Origin: Candidatus Latescibacterota bacterium
GTDB taxonomy: Bacteria; JAAXHH01
Assembly: GCA_022823465.1 (NCBI GenBank)
Contig: JAJEHX010000010.1
Location: forward strand, 1-64,000
Direction: 5' to 3'
DNA: 64,000 nucleotides
The position numbers were made by a program, and so were the translations under genes. Every line of letters begins with the position of its first letter. The first letter of the stretch is position 1. Shown here piece after piece: positions 60,917-64,000 of this stretch. The notes under the pieces are model-generated. The model ran no database searches, was not told the origin of the DNA, and saw nothing but the letters and a program-made list of their open reading frames with translations.

Positions 60917-62312
60917 TTGCAGCCCTCTCTGATTCGACCAATCGTACCCGGCCGGTGAGAAGCTGCTGGATCATGCCTTGTTTGATGGCACGCATCTTGT
61001 ATCGGCGATGTTCCAGCGCGGTGATCTCGTCGTCCATATCGGAGAGTATGGCGGCGATTGCATGCTGTTCCGTATGAGTAGGAATACGTAATGAAAGTGA
61101 TGCCACATCAGACTTACTGATTTCAAGAAAAGTTGAACCGATGGCCCGCTCTATCAGTTGCGGTTTAAGTGTCAAAAGTAGGTAATATAGAAACTCGTTC
61201 GACACATCGGTTTTACAGACGAGCGATTTGAAGCCTTGATTGGTGCATACTGGTGATACAGCGATTTTAATCTCCCCAATGGTTGCACGGCTGCACAGGA
61301 GAAGGGAGCCGGCAGGGAGCAGTCGTGCTGAGCAACTTACCAGCCCCTCTTCGGTGACACTCCGTTCTGTCGCGCGAAGGTACTTCCCAGGCATAGCTGT
61401 GATGTCGGTCGGCGTGCACCACGGAATCCGTCCGTTCCAATAAGCACTTACCTGAGTATTTGGCGTTGCTCCACTATATATCTCTGCGATATCTCCAAGT
61501 GTTGTTGTCTCCCACGCCCCGCTAAATCCCGGCAATCGTGTCATGCCAATGAGGAGTTGCTGCATGGCGGCCCGCTTGATGGCCTGTTTCTTGGCAATCA
61601 GGGTCTCCAACGCTGCGTGCAATCCATCTACGTCCGACAAAGCCTCGGCAATGTCGCGTTGTTCGGTTTCAGGTGGAACCGGTGCCGAATAGCGTGTGAC
61701 TTGAGGGGCTGTTAATTGAGGCACTCCTGTGCTTTCGATTGCAAATTGGACTCCATGATTGATGTAACTGGAGAAATACCTGGCATCCATCCTGATCTTT
61801 GGCTTCAACACAAGTAGCCTGCCAATCGCGACGAATGGCGTATCTCTATAAAACGCTACTCCCAAGGTGCCTCTCGCTGTGATAGTGATAGACCCCGTTC
61901 GGTTTTCTGCGTAGTCAGAGAATCCATAGAGACCTTCTTGCGAAAGACCGTTCGCAAATATGGGATATGGGTGACTATCGCTCTGTACGTCGCTGGATCT
62001 AGTTGAGTCAAAGTCGCCGCCAGCTGTTGACTCAAACAGGTCACCAATTTTCATTACATCCCAATCAGACGGTATCACCCCCACCTCAGTTCGCTTGTAA
62101 CCTGCCGGTACCTCCGACCTGTCTGCTGGAGTACCGTACGACGGTGCAGATACAGTCTGCGGGTGCGCAAAGGAAGGCAATGCGAGATCTCCTTCACCCA
62201 GGGCGTTAATCATTGTCTCTTGTCTCGTGTTCATAACATTCGCCTTGTCTCGAGAGACAGAAACGCGGCTCCGATAGTTGAGCAGGGGAAACCCCATTTT
62301 TTGCTCTGCCAT
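60909..62312 (-). CDS. hsdS: Type I restriction-modification specificity subunit HsdS
   Basis: DNA-recognition subunit with two target-recognition domains, each followed by a conserved helix: LSDVDGLHAALETLIAKKQ and LSDMDDEITALEHRRYKM, both ending in AIK-x-x-M-x-QQLL. The first domain starts at about the GVIPSDWDVMKIGDLFE motif, the second at GAWETTTLGDIAEI. The start is uncertain: the frame is open to a TTG at 62408, 9 nt after hsdM; the ATG given follows GGTGGA; an ATG at 62234 is also reasonable. The N-terminal 80-100 residues do not look like usual HsdS. Overlaps the RloC-like gene. Confidence 0.9.
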   Translation of the reverse strand: MAEQKMGFPLLNYRSRVSVSRDKANVMNTRQETMINALGEGDLALPSFAHPQTVSAPSYGTPADRSEVPAGYKRTEVGVIPSDWDVMKIGDLFESTAGGDFDSTRSSDVQSDSHPYPIFANGLSQEGLYGFSDYAENRTGSITITARGTLGVAFYRDTPFVAIGRLLVLKPKIRMDARYFSSYINHGVQFAIESTGVPQLTAPQVTRYSAPVPPETEQRDIAEALSDVDGLHAALETLIAKKQAIKRAAMQQLLIGMTRLPGFSGAWETTTLGDIAEIYSGATPNTQVSAYWNGRIPWCTPTDITAMPGKYLRATERSVTEEGLVSCSARLLPAGSLLLCSRATIGEIKIAVSPVCTNQGFKSLVCKTDVSNEFLYYLLLTLKPQLIERAIGSTFLEISKSDVASLSLRIPTHTEQHAIAAILSDMDDEITALEHRRYKMRAIKQGMIQQLLTGRVRLVESERAANV

Positions 62313-62417
62313 CACTGTTCCACCAATGTATAGGCCTTCAGATTGCCAACAAATGGTCGGTGATTCTATCGTGTTTTTTTCTGGATATACAGAAAGCCAA
62401 CAGTACAAAGACCTCTC

Positions 62418-64000
62418 TCATAATGACAGCCCCATCCGCTTCAAGTGCCCCTCGACCTTTGCGCCAAACGCCTCCACTTCCCGATCTAACTCCGGTAACG
62501 GACAGGAGTAGCGTTCTTCCAGATCTGTCACGCGCATAGTAAGTTGCCGTATCACCCCTTGCACCTCATCCTCGACGGCGGTACGCATGCTCGCAAACCA
62601 CTTGTCCTCGATCACAAGCGTCTTTATCTCACTATCGGTGAGGGTGGCGTACTTCTGGATCACCGATATAAGTAGGGTGTCCCGGGTCTGCTTGCACATG
62701 TCCTTTCGGATCTTCTCAACTTTCATGAGCTGGAGATAGTCGTAAAGAATATCCAGCTCTTTGAATAGTCCTTCTTCGTCTTGGATGTTCTTGGTCCAAT
62801 CATGAACGCCAAAGGTCGTTTTCTTGATGGACATTGCCTGATTGTGCTCCGGCGTTCCTTCGTAACAAGTCTTTAGAATGGCTTCCTTTAACTCAATGAC
62901 GCGCTTCTGAAGATTACCTTTGGCGATACCACTCTTCCCTTCAAGACCGTTGAGAGCGCCCTCATCGGCACCATGCTCCTCTTCGAATTCCTCCTTGCGT
63001 TCCGCCAATTCAGTAACTTCCGTCTCAAGTCGCTCCAGTTCCTGCTGTTCATTCTTAAAAAAATTCTCAATTACCAAAGAATGCGGGACAAGTTCACCAA
63101 CATACTTGGTATTCTTCTGGCCCTTCTTGATAGTGAACTCCGGCGTTTCCTTGTCATGGGAGGAGCGAAGGTTGCGCCCTACGTGCCAGCCTTCCCCGGC
63201 GATGAGATAAACATCGTCCTGCATCGTCTTGTCCCAATAGTCCATCAACCGCTGGTACACGTCATACGGGTCGAGCAGCGGCAGGCCAGCGAAACGCGTC
63301 AGCAGATCCTCTGCAAGAGTACTAATGAGGTTCCTAGGGTTGGCATCTGGACCAATTCCTTTCAATGCCGGCTCGTGTGCCTTGCACCAATCGCCAAAAA
63401 TTGCTACGACACGGGCTTCGTACGATTTGAACTCCTCGTGATAGCGAATGGCTGCCTGTGCATGTCCGACATCGACGCGACTCTCGCTGTATCCCACGCG
63501 GCCGTTACCGATGAATAAGGTCCGGCGCAACGACGGGAAGACCTCCCAGTAGACGTTGAGCGCATCGATATCACGATCGGGAATACCACCGTGCAAGTGG
63601 GCGTCGAGGTCGTGCAGATCCTCTAGCTCGCTGGAATCGATATACCGGGGGATGTTGAGGCTATAGTTATTGGCTGTGCTTGCGATCTCGGCGGTCGGTA
63701 CCAGGCGAGAATAACGCGGCAAATCGGTCTGCTGGTTGAACACGTCGACGATCCGGTGAATGTCCTGAGCACGGAGGCGGTTCTTGTTGGCATCCTTGCG
63801 AAAGCCCTTGCTTGCGTCGATCATGAAGATGCCGCTACGGGTGAGGGCATTCTCCTTATCGAGCACCAGGATGCAGGCGGGGATACCGGTACCGTAGAAC
63901 AGGTTGGACGGCAAACCGATGATACCCTTGATGAACCCTCTTTGGATGAGATTCCTGCGGATGTCTGCTTCCCTGTTGCCCCGGAACAGTACGCCGTGCG
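62418..64000 (-). CDS. hsdM: Type I methyltransferase HsdM, N-terminal part outside the window
   Basis: C-terminal 527 or so residues of HsdM; the frame is open to the right edge. Seen: the end of the methylase domain (GVLFRGNREADIRRNLIQ, then GIIGLPSNLFYGTGIPACILVL) and the HsdM specific tail with coiled coils (ENFFKNEQQELERLE). The catalytic NPPF and SAM motifs are beyond the edge. With HsdS it forms the N6-adenine methylase and, with HsdR, the restriction complex. Confidence 0.95.
   Translation of the reverse strand, partial: HGVLFRGNREADIRRNLIQRGFIKGIIGLPSNLFYGTGIPACILVLDKENALTRSGIFMIDASKGFRKDANKNRLRAQDIHRIVDVFNQQTDLPRYSRLVPTAEIASTANNYSLNIPRYIDSSELEDLHDLDAHLHGGIPDRDIDALNVYWEVFPSLRRTLFIGNGRVGYSESRVDVGHAQAAIRYHEEFKSYEARVVAIFGDWCKAHEPALKGIGPDANPRNLISTLAEDLLTRFAGLPLLDPYDVYQRLMDYWDKTMQDDVYLIAGEGWHVGRNLRSSHDKETPEFTIKKGQKNTKYVGELVPHSLVIENFFKNEQQELERLETEVTELAERKEEFEEEHGADEGALNGLEGKSGIAKGNLQKRVIELKEAILKTCYEGTPEHNQAMSIKKTTFGVHDWTKNIQDEEGLFKELDILYDYLQLMKVEKIRKDMCKQTRDTLLISVIQKYATLTDSEIKTLVIEDKWFASMRTAVEDEVQGVIRQLTMRVTDLEERYSCPLPELDREVEAFGAKVEGHLKRMGLSL

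Noticed and set aside
1-64000. rRNA or tRNA genes
   Set aside because: I saw no tRNA-like cloverleaf with a TTC loop or rRNA conserved sequences; a covariance-model scan could not be run.
49481-64000. Transposase or integrase marking the defence island borders
   Set aside because: No DDE, serine or tyrosine recombinase and no terminal inverted repeats were seen in this part of the window; borders may lie beyond the right edge.

Overview
The window looks like a chromosomal fragment of a GC-rich, Gram-negative, free-living bacterium. Lipoproteins, a TolC-type outer-membrane factor, an RND pump and periplasmic DegP and TlpA homologues point to a diderm. The mixture of a GWxTD/TPR protein, MacB-like permeases, a GH106-like hydrolase, a GH32-like propeller protein and an M29 aminopeptidase resembles uncultured FCB-type lineages such as Latescibacterota or Gemmatimonadota relatives. 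That placement is an inference from gene content; there is no rRNA or other phylogenetic marker here.

Layout. 1-12 kb: secreted or envelope proteins (Big2 domains, ABC permease, GWxTD-TPR), an M29 peptidase, a glycoside-hydrolase-like protein and a beta-lactamase-fold protein that has lost its SxxK dyad. 12.3-13.9 kb: an AT-rich patch of broken toxin-antitoxin genes (lone HicB, AbiEi with a 34-codon AbiEii stump, lone AbrB-type antitoxin). 14-17 kb: GNAT and VOC proteins and a c-type cytochrome lipoprotein. 17.2-24.5 kb: housekeeping block with lon (behind a predicted sigma-54 promoter), a degP-like gene, gpmI and a ROK kinase. 24.5-27.3 kb: two paralogous MarR regulators, short tandem repeats and a PIN/Phd module. 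27.5-34.2 kb: a Cus-type copper/silver efflux operon. 34.2-43 kb: Nudix, mutS, FMN reductase, TlpA, DUF547, DedA-like, a propeller hydrolase and a PIN gene with an unrecognised partner. 43.3-49.4 kb: an AddAB-like helicase-nuclease pair.

The right end (49.5-64 kb) is one long minus-strand defence locus. A type I restriction-modification system is written in the order hsdM, hsdS, RloC-like anticodon-nuclease candidate, cargo, hsdR, YgjP-like metallopeptidase. The cargo is AT-richer and holds a five-gene operon: a DUF4231/SLATT membrane protein, a TGT-like protein, an OGG-like glycosylase, a QueC-like enzyme and a small TIR-like protein. A FitAB toxin-antitoxin pair with its own promoter follows.

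The five-gene operon is the most unusual part. QueC-like, TGT-like and OGG-like genes together are the ancillary set of type IV CBASS, yet no CD-NTase is visible. A ThsB-like TIR protein with a SARM1-like catalytic-Glu motif sits in the operon instead, and it starts with a Gly/Ser-rich tail placed 2 nt after the queC-like stop codon. I propose a hybrid immune system. In it the TIR protein makes or consumes a nucleotide signal, the SLATT protein is the membrane effector, and the deazaguanine-type enzymes modify a partner protein or nucleic acid.

Short in-place tandem duplications are frequent throughout, in spacers and inside coding regions.
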